Numbered from the stretch's first letter, positions 1 through 7,326 are shown. The stretch is DNA of 33,286 bases from Bacillota bacterium (GCA_963169565.1 CAUJDI010000065.1:1-33286), one strand, 5' to 3'. A program made the numbers and translations. The notes: a model not told the origin generated them from the letters alone.

Positions 1-45
1 CTCCGGGTATGAACCGAATGCTCTAGCCAGCTGAGCTACGCCGCC
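1..45 (-). tRNA. tRNA-Met (CAT), elongator, partial
   Basis: Read on the minus strand this is the 5' half of a tRNA: acceptor strand GGCGGCG, D-arm, and an anticodon stem-loop with loop TTCATAC, giving anticodon CAT. The window edge removes the variable loop, T-arm and 3' acceptor strand. The body differs from the neighbouring initiator tRNA: it has no three-G/three-C anticodon stem and no C1:A72 start, so it is best read as the elongator methionine tRNA. A CAT tRNA could also be the isoleucine tRNA whose C34 becomes lysidine; the truncated sequence does not exclude this. It lies 4 bases downstream of the tRNA-fMet gene and is probably co-transcribed with it. Confidence 0.88.
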
Positions 46-49
46 AAAA

Positions 50-126
<77 letters not shown>

Positions 127-151
127 ATACGCGTCCTGCGACGCAAGAAAT

Positions 152-180
152 AATATAACCGCTTATAAGGACTTTGTCAA
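152..180 (-). promoter_or_regulatory. promoter of the tRNA-fMet/tRNA-Met operon
   Basis: On the minus strand, TTGACA (complement of 175-180) is separated by 17 bases from TATATT (complement of 152-157). This is a near-consensus housekeeping promoter. It ends about 25 bases before the mature tRNA-fMet 5' end, as expected for a stable RNA promoter. Confidence 0.85.
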
Positions 181-245
181 TCCCGATAGTAAGATTTCTG
201 TTCAAATACGAGACATCCTGTCTGCAACTGCTTTATCCGGATAGT

Positions 246-274
246 TTGACAAACAGCCCTCTTTGTCTTAGAAT
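246..274 (+). promoter_or_regulatory. promoter of the TetR-family gene at 360
   Basis: TTGACA at 246-251, a 17-base spacer, then TAGAAT at 269-274: a strong housekeeping promoter with a predicted start near 281. This leaves an untranslated leader of roughly 80 bases, which contains the inverted repeat at 286-326. Confidence 0.75.
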
Positions 275-285
275 ACGACATAATA

Positions 286-326
286 TCGCTTAACCGTCAT
301 CCGATTGGAAAATGACCTTTAAGCGA
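286..326 (+). repeat. nested inverted repeat in the leader of the TetR gene
   Basis: TCGCTTAA (286-293) is the exact reverse complement of TTAAGCGA (319-326). Inside it GTCAT (296-300) pairs with ATGAC (312-316). The arms are separated by a 2x2 internal loop and an 11-base terminal loop. It starts about 5 bases downstream of the predicted transcription start. That position suits an operator for autoregulation by the TetR protein or an RNA hairpin in the leader. Which of these applies is inference. Confidence 0.6.
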
Positions 327-359
327 CAATCGCGGATCAGCTGATAAAATGAGGACGTT

Positions 360-947
360 ATGAAGGGATCAGAACAGACCAGGGAAAACAGAAGGGTCCG
401 CTATACTCGGATGGCATTGCGGGAGAGCCTGCTCGCGCTTCTTCAGCAATACCCCATCAATAAAATCACCGTCTCCCGCATCTGTGAGCAGGCGGATGTT
501 AACCGGAGCACGTTTTACCTGTATTACAAGGACTCCTACGATCTGCTGGAAAAAATCGAAAGCGAATTGCATGACGAGCTGTCCCGCGCGATCGAGAGAT
601 CCGGCAGCACGCTGCCCAACAGCGATATCTTAAAGCACGTCTATGAAATCATCTACAAAAACCGCGACCTGTGCCGGGTGCTGTTCGGTGAATACGGGGA
701 CAAGGAGTTCCTGAAGAAAATAGGCAGCATGAACCGTGAACAGATCCTGCAGGACTGGCGCAGGCAGTTTGGCAGCATCGACGATACCCTGCTGGAATAT
801 CTGCATGCCTTTTCCGCCTATACGAACATCGGCGTCATGGAGCGCTGGATATCCAGGGATTTCCAGGAAACCCCCGAGCAGCTGGCTCAGTTGGTCAGCC
901 GCTTGCTGATGAACGGTGTTTCCACCTATCTCAGCCAGAGGAAATAG
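360..947 (+). CDS. TetR/AcrR-family transcriptional regulator
   Basis: A 195-residue protein of normal TetR size. The N-terminal part (about residues 10-65) is a TetR helix-turn-helix: a conserved helix around the RESLLALL segment, then VSRICEQADVNRSTFYLYYKD, in which TFYLYYKD is the typical recognition-helix end. The rest is helical and would form the ligand-binding and dimer domain. It resembles the C-terminal type found in DhaS-like regulators, but the ligand cannot be read from sequence. The start is ATG with GAGGA 4 bases ahead. It has its own promoter (246-274) and its own terminator (987-1009), so it is monocistronic. No adjacent gene is an obvious target: tRNAs lie upstream and a LexA-regulated operon downstream. 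The inverted repeat in its leader suggests autoregulation. Confidence 0.88.
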   Translation: MKGSEQTRENRRVRYTRMALRESLLALLQQYPINKITVSRICEQADVNRSTFYLYYKDSYDLLEKIESELHDELSRAIERSGSTLPNSDILKHVYEIIYKNRDLCRVLFGEYGDKEFLKKIGSMNREQILQDWRRQFGSIDDTLLEYLHAFSAYTNIGVMERWISRDFQETPEQLAQLVSRLLMNGVSTYLSQRK

Positions 948-986
948 CCTTAAAACGTTTCTCCAATAAAAGACGACATCATATCA

Positions 987-1009
987 GCGCGGGCCGCCCC
1001 GCGCTTTTT
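987..1009 (+). terminator. intrinsic terminator after the TetR gene
   Basis: GCGCGGG (987-993) pairs with CCCGCGC (998-1004) around a CCGC loop and is followed by TTTTT. It is a textbook Rho-independent terminator 40 bases after the stop codon. Confidence 0.92.
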
Positions 1010-1092
1010 CTCTGATTATCCATTAATGATCTTTGGCTCTGCGGACAGGCGAGTATTCAGATCCGCGCCTGCCAGCAGGTCAGTTCATCGCC

Positions 1093-1121
1093 TTGTCTTT
1101 TTGAAAAGGAGGTGCTATACT
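1093..1121 (+). promoter_or_regulatory. promoter of the dinB operon
   Basis: TTGTCT (1093-1098), a 17-base spacer, then TATACT (1116-1121). The predicted transcription start, near 1128, falls at the edge of the LexA box, so LexA bound there would block initiation. Confidence 0.8.
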
Positions 1122-1128
1122 TGATTTG

Positions 1129-1141
1129 CGAACATCTGTTC
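1129..1141 (+). promoter_or_regulatory. LexA (DinR) box upstream of dinB
   Basis: CGAACATCTGTTC matches the Gram-positive SOS box core (CGAAC-N4-GTTC) with both half-sites intact. It lies immediately downstream of the -10 element of the dinB promoter and about 22 bases before the dinB start codon. Repression by LexA and release after DNA damage follow from the family. The site itself is seen directly. Confidence 0.88.
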
Positions 1142-1163
1142 TTATTTTGTGGAGGGACGGCGA

Positions 1164-2402
1164 ATGCGGATCATCCTGCACAGCGACTGCAACAGCTTTT
1201 ACGCCTCCGTGGAGGCCGCGGAGGATCCCCGCCTGGCCGATAAGCCCGTCGCGGTCTGCGGGGATCCCAGCCTTCGCCATGGCATCATCCTGGCCAAATC
1301 CACTCAGGCCAAGAAATGCGGGGTCCGGACCGGCGAGGCGATCTGGCAGGCGAGGCAGAAATGCCCCGGTCTGCTGCTGATTTCCGCCGATCAGCGCAAA
1401 TACCTGCTGTATTCCCGCAAGATGCGCGAGATCTACCGGCGCTACACCCGGCTGGTGGAGCCCTTCGGGCTGGATGAAAGCTGGCTGGATGTCAGCGGGC
1501 ACGCCCTGAGCGGAGAGGAGATCGCCGCGCGGATCCGAAGCAGCGCCAGGGAGGAACTGGGCATCACGGTGTCCATCGGCATCAGTTACAACAAGGTGTT
1601 CGCCAAACTGGGCTCCGACCTGCGAAAGCCCGACGCCACCACCGTCATCACACGGGAGAACTACCGGGAGAAGATCTGGCCGCTGCCGGCCGACGAACTG
1701 CTCTTCATCGGCAGCGCGACGAAGAACCGCCTGGCGGCCCTCGGACTGTACACCATCGGCGACGTGGCCAGGGCCTCTGCCGACCTGCTGCAGGAAACGC
1801 TGGGCAAAAACGGCCTGATGCTTCGGCGCTTCGCCCGCGGGGAGGACGACGCACCGGTATTGTGCGCGGAGGAAGCGGATGAAATCAAATCCATCGGCAA
1901 TTCCACCACCACGCCGCATGACCTGAAGAATGAGGAGGCTGCCAAGGCCGTGCTCTACCTCTTGAGCGACAGCGTTGCCGCCCGCCTGCGCGCACACCAT
2001 TTCGCCTGCGGCACGGTGTCCGTCTGGATGCGCGACAGCGAACTGAACACCCTGAACCGCCAATGCCGCCTGAGTGACGCCAGCGATTCGGGCACGGACA
2101 TCGCAAAGGCCGCCCTGCGCCTGCTGCGGGAAAACTACCCCTGGGACCTGCCGCTGCGCTCCCTGGGCGTATGCGGCTGCGATTTGCGCAGCACGCAGGA
2201 GGATGTCCAGCTTCCGCTGTGGATCGCCCCCCGGAAGCGAAAGGAACGCGCGCTGGACGAGGCCCTTGACGCGATCCGCGCGCGCTGGGGGCATAACGCC
2301 ATCCGCCGCGGCCTGATGCTGTGCGACCGGGCGACCTCGGAACTGAACCCTGTTGACGATCACGCCCTGCAGCCACTGGGTGCGATGAGAGGAAGGGGAT
2401 AG
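1164..2402 (+). CDS. dinB: DNA polymerase IV-type translesion polymerase (Y family)
   Basis: A Y-family error-prone polymerase of 412 residues that copies past damaged template bases during the SOS response. Palm and fingers motifs are in place: HSDCNSFYASVE at residues 6-17 gives the first catalytic aspartate (D8) and the steric-gate aromatic. LDESWLDV around 103-110 gives the catalytic D104-E105 pair. SIGISYNKVFAKLGSDLRKP follows, and then the helix-hairpin-helix thumb (about 180-230, GLYTIGDVA). The C-terminal little-finger domain is present (about 245-350). No clear beta-clamp peptide is obvious; the QLPLW segment near residue 352 is a candidate. A GTG 15 bases upstream is in frame, but GGAGGG at 1151-1156 sits 7 bases before the ATG at 1164, so that ATG is chosen. 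It is the first gene of a LexA-controlled operon with the two genes that follow. Confidence 0.95.
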   Translation: MRIILHSDCNSFYASVEAAEDPRLADKPVAVCGDPSLRHGIILAKSTQAKKCGVRTGEAIWQARQKCPGLLLISADQRKYLLYSRKMREIYRRYTRLVEPFGLDESWLDVSGHALSGEEIAARIRSSAREELGITVSIGISYNKVFAKLGSDLRKPDATTVITRENYREKIWPLPADELLFIGSATKNRLAALGLYTIGDVARASADLLQETLGKNGLMLRRFARGEDDAPVLCAEEADEIKSIGNSTTTPHDLKNEEAAKAVLYLLSDSVAARLRAHHFACGTVSVWMRDSELNTLNRQCRLSDASDSGTDIAKAALRLLRENYPWDLPLRSLGVCGCDLRSTQEDVQLPLWIAPRKRKERALDEALDAIRARWGHNAIRRGLMLCDRATSELNPVDDHALQPLGAMRGRG

Positions 2403-2403
2403 A

Positions 2404-2652
2404 ATGGCGCAGAAAATCTATGTCAAAGTGGCGCTGGAGGCGGATGAGACCGGGCTGATCACGCCCCTCTCCCTGGTTTTCCGCGGGATAAGGATCCCCA
2501 TCGACAGGGTGCTGGAGAGAAGGCAGGCCCACGCTGTCAAGACAGGCGGGCAGGGAATGCGGTATACTGTGCGCATCGGCTCCCGTCAGGCCTACCTGTT
2601 TCAGGATGACGCGCAGCGCTGGTTTGTGGAGGAACTTGACCATGTGCGGTAA
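2404..2652 (+). CDS. small conserved protein of the dinB operon (possibly DUF6504-like)
   Basis: An 82-residue protein that I cannot assign firmly. It begins MAQKIYVKVA and contains PLSLVFRGIRIPIDRVLERR, GGQGMRYTVRIG and a WFVEEL end. The pattern of alternating hydrophobic residues suggests a small beta-rich fold. Short proteins of this look, sometimes labelled DUF6504, occur next to dinB in other Gram-positive bacteria; that match is from memory and not verified. The start codon lies 1 base after the dinB stop, with AGGAAGGGG overlapping the end of dinB. The end overlaps the next gene by 11 bases. Tight packing under one LexA box suggests a role in the DNA damage response, but no catalytic motif is visible. 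Confidence 0.75.
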   Translation: MAQKIYVKVALEADETGLITPLSLVFRGIRIPIDRVLERRQAHAVKTGGQGMRYTVRIGSRQAYLFQDDAQRWFVEELDHVR

Positions 2653-3211
2653 ATACCATATCACGACCGAGGACGAGAACATCAGTTTTCGGGAAGCGCT
2701 CCGGAAGCTGATGCTGGAGCATCCGGAAATACAGCTGAAGAACGGAGACGTCCTGCCCAGCCAGATCGCGCCGGTCATCACCGCGCAGGGCTTGTCCCCC
2801 ATGCGTTTCGGGCACCGCCTCGGCACAGCCAAGCGCCTGTTCATCAACGCGCGAAGCGAGACCGCCGCAGGCAGCCCGCTGTTCGCGCCGAGGCTGAAGA
2901 CCTCGCGATGCCTGGTGCCGGCGAGCGCATTCTATGAATGGTCCCCTGAGAAAAAGCCCTTCCTCTTTGGAAGGGAGCAGGGCGGACTTCTCCATATGGC
3001 CGCACTTTATTTTACTGGGGCTGACACTCCTGATTTTGTGATCATCACAAGGGACGCAGCCGGCCCGCCTTCAGCTGTGCATCCCCGCATGCCGCTGATC
3101 TTCGGCAGCCCTGAACTGCAGGAAGCCTGGCTGCGTCAGGACAGCCTTGCTGAAGAGATGTTGCACATGGATGACGGGACGGCATTGGTGGAATATGCTC
3201 TCGCCGTATAG
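2642..3211 (+). CDS. SRAP domain protein (YedK/HMCES type), abasic-site crosslinker
   Basis: A SOS response-associated peptidase (SRAP) protein of 189 residues. In this family Cys2, exposed after removal of Met1, forms a stable thiazolidine crosslink with abasic sites in single-stranded DNA and shields them. The signature residues are present: MCGKY at the N-terminus (C2), INARSET (N69), LVPASAFYEW (E99) and HPRMP (H147). The ATG at 2642 is chosen because it puts Cys at position 2 and has GGAGG at 2628-2632; the longer frame from 2606 would bury the catalytic cysteine. It overlaps the 82-residue gene by 11 bases and is the last gene of the LexA-controlled operon. Lesion bypass (dinB) and abasic-site protection are therefore induced together. 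Confidence 0.94.
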   Translation: MCGKYHITTEDENISFREALRKLMLEHPEIQLKNGDVLPSQIAPVITAQGLSPMRFGHRLGTAKRLFINARSETAAGSPLFAPRLKTSRCLVPASAFYEWSPEKKPFLFGREQGGLLHMAALYFTGADTPDFVIITRDAAGPPSAVHPRMPLIFGSPELQEAWLRQDSLAEEMLHMDDGTALVEYALAV

Positions 3212-3261
3212 CAAGCCGGGGCTTTTTAGCCCCGGCTTGCCACAGCCCCGCATGCGCGGGG
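3211..3261. terminator. pair of hairpins between convergent genes
   Basis: A perfect 13-bp stem (3211-3223 with 3228-3240, TTTT loop) starts at the last base of the SRAP stop codon. A second hairpin, CCCCGC/GCGGGG with an ATGC loop (3246-3261), follows. Neither has a T-run directly after it on either strand, so they are not textbook terminators. Their place between two convergent genes suggests that they separate the transcripts. Confidence 0.6.
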
Positions 3262-3273
3262 TAAAAAACTGAT

Positions 3274-4584
3274 TTACAGCAGATGAATGTTCTCCCGGTC
3301 CGTAAAACGTTTCATGGCATTCTTTGTGTCAAAAATCGCTTTTGCGTGATGCTGCACCAGCTCATAATCAACGTTGGTGTGCGCGGTCGTGATGATGACC
3401 AGATCGGCATCCGCAACCGTTTCCTTCGTAAGTTCCGTCAGGCCGGCCATCTCCAGTTCCTCTTCCCTGAAGGAGCGGACCCAGGGATCATAGAAGCTAA
3501 CGCAAGCGCCCGCATGGATCAGGTGCTCGATCAGGCGGATCGCCGGGCTCTCCCGGTAATCATCAATGTCATGCTTGTAGGCGACACCGAGCACGAGCAC
3601 CTTCGAGCCGTTGATCGCCTTACTGTCCTTATTGAGGATGCGCATCGCCCGCTGCAGGCAGTATTCCGGCATCCGATCATTGACGCTCATGGAAGTTTCG
3701 ATCATTGTCGTATGAAAGTCATACTCGCGCGCCTTCCAGGATAAATAGGCAGGGTCGAGGGGGATACAGTGTCCGCCAAGGCCCGGGCCTGGATAGAACG
3801 CCTGAAAACCATAAGGCTTTGTCCTCGCCGCATCGATGACCTCCCAGATGCTGATGCCCATCCTGTCGCACAGCATGGCCAGCTCGTTGACCAGGCCGAT
3901 GTTGACATTGCGGTACGTATTTTCAAGGATCTTCTCCATCTCCGCCACCGCGGGGCTGGAGACAGGGTAGACAGCCGCCTTGAGGACCTTTTCATACATC
4001 AGCGTGGCCAGCTCCGTGCAGGCCTTTGTAACACCGCCCACCACCTTGGGTGTGTTCCGCATCTTGTAGACAGGATTGCCCGGGTCCACCCGTTCCGGGG
4101 AGAAGGCGAGGAAGAAATCCTTCCCGCAGACAAGGCCGCTCTTTTCAAGGATCGGTTTGAGCAGTTCTTCCGTGGTACCCGGGTAGGTCGTCGACTCCAG
4201 CACGACCAGCATCCCCTCGTGCAGGTAAGGCACGATGCTCTCGGTGGCAGACCTGACATACTTCAGTTCCGGCTGCTGGTACTTGTCCAAAGGTGTCGGC
4301 ACGGCGATGCATACGCAGTCGCAGGAAGCAAGCTCCGCAAAATCCCCCGTCGCCCTGAATTTTCCCGAGGCGACAACAGCCCTGAGGCCTTCATTCTCCA
4401 CGTCGCCGATATAGTTTTCCCCTCTGTTCACCCTGGCGACTTTGTCAGTTTGCATGTCAAATCCGATCACGTGATAATCTTCAAGCGCCATTTCGACAGC
4501 CAGGGGGAGGCCGACATAGCCAAGGCCGATGATACCCAAGCAAGCCTGTCTGGACAGGAGTTTTTGCCTCAGTTTGTTTTCCAC
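3274..4584 (-). CDS. nucleotide-sugar dehydrogenase (UDP-GlcNAc/UDP-ManNAc dehydrogenase type)
   Basis: A cytoplasmic NAD-dependent enzyme of 436 residues that oxidises C6 of a UDP-sugar to a uronic acid for surface polysaccharide. The N-terminal Rossmann motif is GIIGLGYVGLPLA (about 17-29). ESTTYPGTTEE (130-140), the EKILENTYRNVNIGLVNE helix (217-234) and the catalytic-cysteine motif GPGLGGHCIPLDP (C273) follow. A C-terminal UDP-binding domain carries VLGVAYKHDIDDYRESPA. The ENTYRN pattern is more like WbpA/WecC-type UDP-N-acetylhexosamine dehydrogenases than UDP-glucose dehydrogenase; the exact substrate is inference. The start is GTG with GGGGAGGAT just ahead. It stands alone: no glycosyltransferase or epimerase lies beside it. 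A promoter with an adjacent palindrome lies about 150 bases upstream, leaving a long leader. Confidence 0.9.
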   Translation of the reverse strand: MENKLRQKLLSRQACLGIIGLGYVGLPLAVEMALEDYHVIGFDMQTDKVARVNRGENYIGDVENEGLRAVVASGKFRATGDFAELASCDCVCIAVPTPLDKYQQPELKYVRSATESIVPYLHEGMLVVLESTTYPGTTEELLKPILEKSGLVCGKDFFLAFSPERVDPGNPVYKMRNTPKVVGGVTKACTELATLMYEKVLKAAVYPVSSPAVAEMEKILENTYRNVNIGLVNELAMLCDRMGISIWEVIDAARTKPYGFQAFYPGPGLGGHCIPLDPAYLSWKAREYDFHTTMIETSMSVNDRMPEYCLQRAMRILNKDSKAINGSKVLVLGVAYKHDIDDYRESPAIRLIEHLIHAGACVSFYDPWVRSFREEELEMAGLTELTKETVADADLVIITTAHTNVDYELVQHHAKAIFDTKNAMKRFTDRENIHLL

Positions 4585-4732
4585 GCTATCCTCCCCGCTT
4601 TCTGCTGCGTTTCACAGCAGCATGAGTTTTCATTTCTACATATCAGCATGCCGTTTCAAGCCCACGCATCCATTTCCGCCCGCAGAGTTCATGCTGAAGG
4701 CATCCGTGCCCGGCAAAATATACGCAATTGCT

Positions 4733-4775
4733 AATATATACCAACAGTATCGGTTTTGCAATGAGCAACGCTCAT
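4733..4775 (-). promoter_or_regulatory. promoter and palindromic operator candidate for the sugar dehydrogenase
   Basis: On the minus strand, TTGCAA (complement of 4756-4761) is 17 bases from TATATT (complement of 4733-4738). Touching the -35 box is ATGAGC-AAC-GCTCAT (4761-4775), a 6-bp inverted repeat with a 3-base centre that could bind a dimeric regulator. The transcript would begin near 4726, giving a leader of about 140 bases. Confidence 0.6.
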
Positions 4776-4990
4776 AATCATTGACCTGCACCCCCGAAAA
4801 ATTTATAGTCTTCCGGTCACGAGAGATTTTTGATCACTTTCGTTTTTTTATTTCAATGCATCCTGTCGTCTTTCGTCTCCCCAGATAAATTGTCTGACAC
4901 TCAGCTTAGGGCATTTTACCGCGTCGTAGCAGACTGCGCCCTTCTCATTATCGAAACCTTGTGTGGTCTTCAGTATTGTGGTTAATGGCA
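4776..4990. other. intergenic region without a recognisable gene
   Basis: The gap between the sugar dehydrogenase and trxA (4585-5039) contains only the promoter/palindrome at 4733-4775 and the trxA terminator at 4994-5018. The rest is AT-rich. I see no ORF with a ribosome binding site, no tRNA and no convincing structured RNA. Confidence 0.5.
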
Positions 4991-4993
4991 ACT

Positions 4994-5018
4994 AAAAAAG
5001 CGGCCCTGTGACCGCTTT
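4994..5018 (-). terminator. intrinsic terminator of trxA
   Basis: On the minus strand AAAGCGG pairs with CCGCTTT (complement of 5012-5018 and 4997-5003) around an 8-base loop and runs into a T-tract (complement of 4994-4999). It lies 22 bases after the trxA stop. Confidence 0.9.
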
Positions 5019-5039
5019 GAGGCTGGCTGCATCTGCCCT

Positions 5040-5345
5040 TTACAGCATGGCCAGGATATTCGCCTTGGGCACGGCGCCGACTGTCTTGTTGGCGACCTCG
5101 CCGTTCTTGAACAGGTACAGCGACGGGATGCTCATGATGCGGTATTTACGCGCCAGTTCCTGCTGTTCGTCCACGTTGACCTTGCCGACCTTGATCTCCG
5201 GATGTTCTTTCGCGATCTCTTCCACCACCGGGCTCACCATCCGGCAGGGGCCGCACCAGGAAGCCCAGAAATCGATCAGCACCGGTTTATCAGACTTCAG
5301 GACTTCGCTCTCAAAGTTCTCGTTCGTAATCGTAATCACTGACAT
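5040..5345 (-). CDS. trxA: thioredoxin
   Basis: A 101-residue cytoplasmic thiol-disulfide reductase that takes electrons from thioredoxin reductase and reduces target proteins. The redox motif WCGPC is at residues 30-34, inside the conserved FWASWCGPCR. The cis-proline loop SIPS and a KNG turn follow, giving the complete single-domain fold. Translation most likely starts at the ATG at 5343-5345: AGGTGG lies 8 bases ahead of it, whereas the in-frame GTG four codons earlier overlaps that ribosome binding site. It is followed by its own terminator. The upstream gene on the same strand (phnE) ends 93 bases away, and the gap holds an AT-rich TATATAAAT stretch that could serve as its -10 region. 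Confidence 0.96.
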   Translation of the reverse strand: MSVITITNENFESEVLKSDKPVLIDFWASWCGPCRMVSPVVEEIAKEHPEIKVGKVNVDEQQELARKYRIMSIPSLYLFKNGEVANKTVGAVPKANILAML

Positions 5346-5438
5346 GCTCACATCCACCTTTCATGCTTGCGGCCTCTTGGCACACTATTTATATACCCCA
5401 GTGCTGCAGAAAATAAACGCGGCGCTCCGGTTTTTCGG

Positions 5439-6266
5439 CTAGATCCCCTGCGCCAGGCGCTTCCTCATCCGGGTGGAGAAATACTCGATGACCAGCATCA
5501 GCAGGATCATCCCGGTCAGGAAAGCGCCGGCCATACCCCAGCGGCGGGTGGAGATCGTCTGGATGAGCACGGCGCCGATGCCGCCCGCACCCACGATGCC
5601 AAGGGTCGATGCGTCCTTGATGTTGATGTCGAAGCGGTAAATGATGGTGGAAAGCATGTTGGCGGTCAGCTGGGGCAGGATGCCGTAGCGGATCTTCTGG
5701 AAAGGGGTGCATCCCATCGCGTTGAGGGACTCCAGGATGCGGGTGTCCACGTCCTCAATCGCGGTGACGTACATCTTGGAGATCATCCCGATGGACACGA
5801 TGCTCTGCGTGACCACGCCGCACAGCGGCCCGGGTCCGGTGACACGGATCCAGATGAGCGCCCATACGAGGCTCGGGATGGTCCGCACCATCATGACAAA
5901 GGAACGCACCAGGAAGGCCACGGGTCTGGGCACGATCTTGGTCGAGGACAGGAAGGCGAAAGGTACCGCCAGCAGGCCTCCGAACAGGGTGCCCAGCAAG
6001 GCGATGGCGACCGTCTCAAACAGGAGGTAGGTTACGCCGAAAGGGCCAAAGTCAAACAGCAATGCGGTGTCCGGGTTGAAGATCCCGTAGAGCACGCCGT
6101 AGGCCACGTCGCTGCCCCTGCTGGTGACGCCCTTATATTCAATGCCAAGCCCTGACCAGACCAGAGCGGCTGCCACGACGGCAAAGGAGAGCGCTGATTT
6201 CCACCAGCGGCGCGGGCGGCCTTCGTAACTTTTCAGTACGTTCACGGAGGGTGTGATGGCGCTCAT
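5439..6266 (-). CDS. phnE: phosphonate-type ABC transporter permease (second PhnE)
   Basis: A 275-residue integral membrane permease of the PhnE/BPD_transp_1 family. Hydrophobic segments include about 26-42, 77-105 (the VAIALLGTLFGGLLAVPFAF run), 118-135 and 235-258. The cytoplasmic loop that docks the ATPase is visible as TRILESLNAMGCTPFQKIRYGILPQ, with the EAA-type spacing of a G ahead of an I-x-P segment. It is followed by the family-typical DINIKDASTLGIVGAGGIG. It is the last gene of phnD-phnC-phnE-phnE; AAGGAGAGG precedes its ATG and only 10 bases separate it from the first permease. Two different permease genes suggest a heterodimeric channel. Confidence 0.92.
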   Translation of the reverse strand: MSAITPSVNVLKSYEGRPRRWWKSALSFAVVAAALVWSGLGIEYKGVTSRGSDVAYGVLYGIFNPDTALLFDFGPFGVTYLLFETVAIALLGTLFGGLLAVPFAFLSSTKIVPRPVAFLVRSFVMMVRTIPSLVWALIWIRVTGPGPLCGVVTQSIVSIGMISKMYVTAIEDVDTRILESLNAMGCTPFQKIRYGILPQLTANMLSTIIYRFDINIKDASTLGIVGAGGIGAVLIQTISTRRWGMAGAFLTGMILLMLVIEYFSTRMRKRLAQGI

Positions 6267-6276
6267 GTGCCTCTCC

Positions 6277-7326
6277 TTAACTCAGTCTGTTGCGCAGGTA
6301 GCCTGACAGGTTGTCAATCAGCAGGACTGTGACAAACAGGGCCAGCAGGACCGCGCCCAAACCCTGGTAGTCCCGCCAGCCAACCCGTTCGGCGATCAGG
6401 ATGCCCAGGCCGCCCGCCCCGACGTAGCCCAGGATGGAGGCAGCGCGGATGTTCATCTCAAAGCTGTAGAGGCTGTGGGACAGATACGTGGGCAGGATCT
6501 GGGGCATGCAGGCGGTCCAGAACGCCTGGAAGCGAGTGGCGCCGAGGGACTCCATCGCCTGGAAGGGGCCCATGTCAATTGTCTCGATGCTTTCATACAG
6601 CATCTTGGCGACCACGCCGAAGGTGAAAAAGGCGATGGCCACGGTGCCGGCGAAAGTGCCCAGACCAAATATCAGCGCGCATACCGACGCGATGATGAGC
6701 GTCGGCAGGGTGCGGATGATGTTGATGATGACCCGCAGGACGGATAGGGTGAAGGCGTTGTTGTTGATGTTCGCGCTGGCAAGCACAGCGAAGGGCAGGG
6801 AAAGGAAAGACCCGGCCGCGCTGCCGACCAGCGACATCTTGATGGTATCCACCAGGGGCTGCCAAACGCTGTTGAAGTATTCGAAATCAGGCTGGAAAAT
6901 CTTCTCCAGGATCCCGGTCATGTAGTGCCCTCGGCGGAAGATGATGTCCAGGTCAAACCGGGTGACCGACAAGGCCAGGACGATGGTCGGCGTCAGGAAA
7001 ACCAGGCTGAGCAGCACGCGGGAACGCGGCCGCAGGACCCGGCTGCCGCTGGGCAGGGTGACGGGTACAGGCGCTAGGTAGAGGACCACCAGCCAGAGAA
7101 CGACGGCAGCAATGGAGAGGACTGCCCCCGCCAGGTTTGCCACACGGCCATACAGCCCGCCGAATACGAGAGAGGACAGATACAGCGCAGCCCCCAGGGC
7201 AGCCAAGAGGACGACCCGCACCTTGACCGACACCCTGCGCGCTTTGACCCTACGTTCCGGCGCGGCGTCAGCCAGTTTCGCGCCGGCCTGCACGTTGGGC
7301 CGGTACTGCCGGCGGGGCTGGGTCAT
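6277..7326 (-). CDS. phnE: phosphonate-type ABC transporter permease (first PhnE), extended N-terminus
   Basis: A 349-residue permease, some 80 residues longer than usual. The first 35 residues are basic and soluble, followed by additional hydrophobic segments at about 38-55 and 66-90. Only then comes the standard PhnE core: TIKMSLVGSAAGSFLSLPFA, the EAA-type loop MESLGATRFQAFWTACMPQILP, and EMNIRAASILGYVGAGGLGI. The extra N-terminal membrane segments are unusual. They may be an added pair of helices, as in some Gram-positive PhnE proteins. The start ATG overlaps the phnC stop as ATGA, showing translational coupling to the ATPase. Partner of the second PhnE, PhnC and PhnD. Confidence 0.9.
   Translation of the reverse strand: MTQPRRQYRPNVQAGAKLADAAPERRVKARRVSVKVRVVLLAALGAALYLSSLVFGGLYGRVANLAGAVLSIAAVVLWLVVLYLAPVPVTLPSGSRVLRPRSRVLLSLVFLTPTIVLALSVTRFDLDIIFRRGHYMTGILEKIFQPDFEYFNSVWQPLVDTIKMSLVGSAAGSFLSLPFAVLASANINNNAFTLSVLRVIINIIRTLPTLIIASVCALIFGLGTFAGTVAIAFFTFGVVAKMLYESIETIDMGPFQAMESLGATRFQAFWTACMPQILPTYLSHSLYSFEMNIRAASILGYVGAGGLGILIAERVGWRDYQGLGAVLLALFVTVLLIDNLSGYLRNRLS

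Noticed and set aside
1080-2363. A 427-codon open frame on the strand opposite dinB.
   Set aside because: It is the mirror of a GC-rich real gene, has Ala/Gly/Gln-rich composition without motifs, and lacks a ribosome binding site. Similar long shadows opposite polA, glyA, leuS and phnD were rejected for the same reason.
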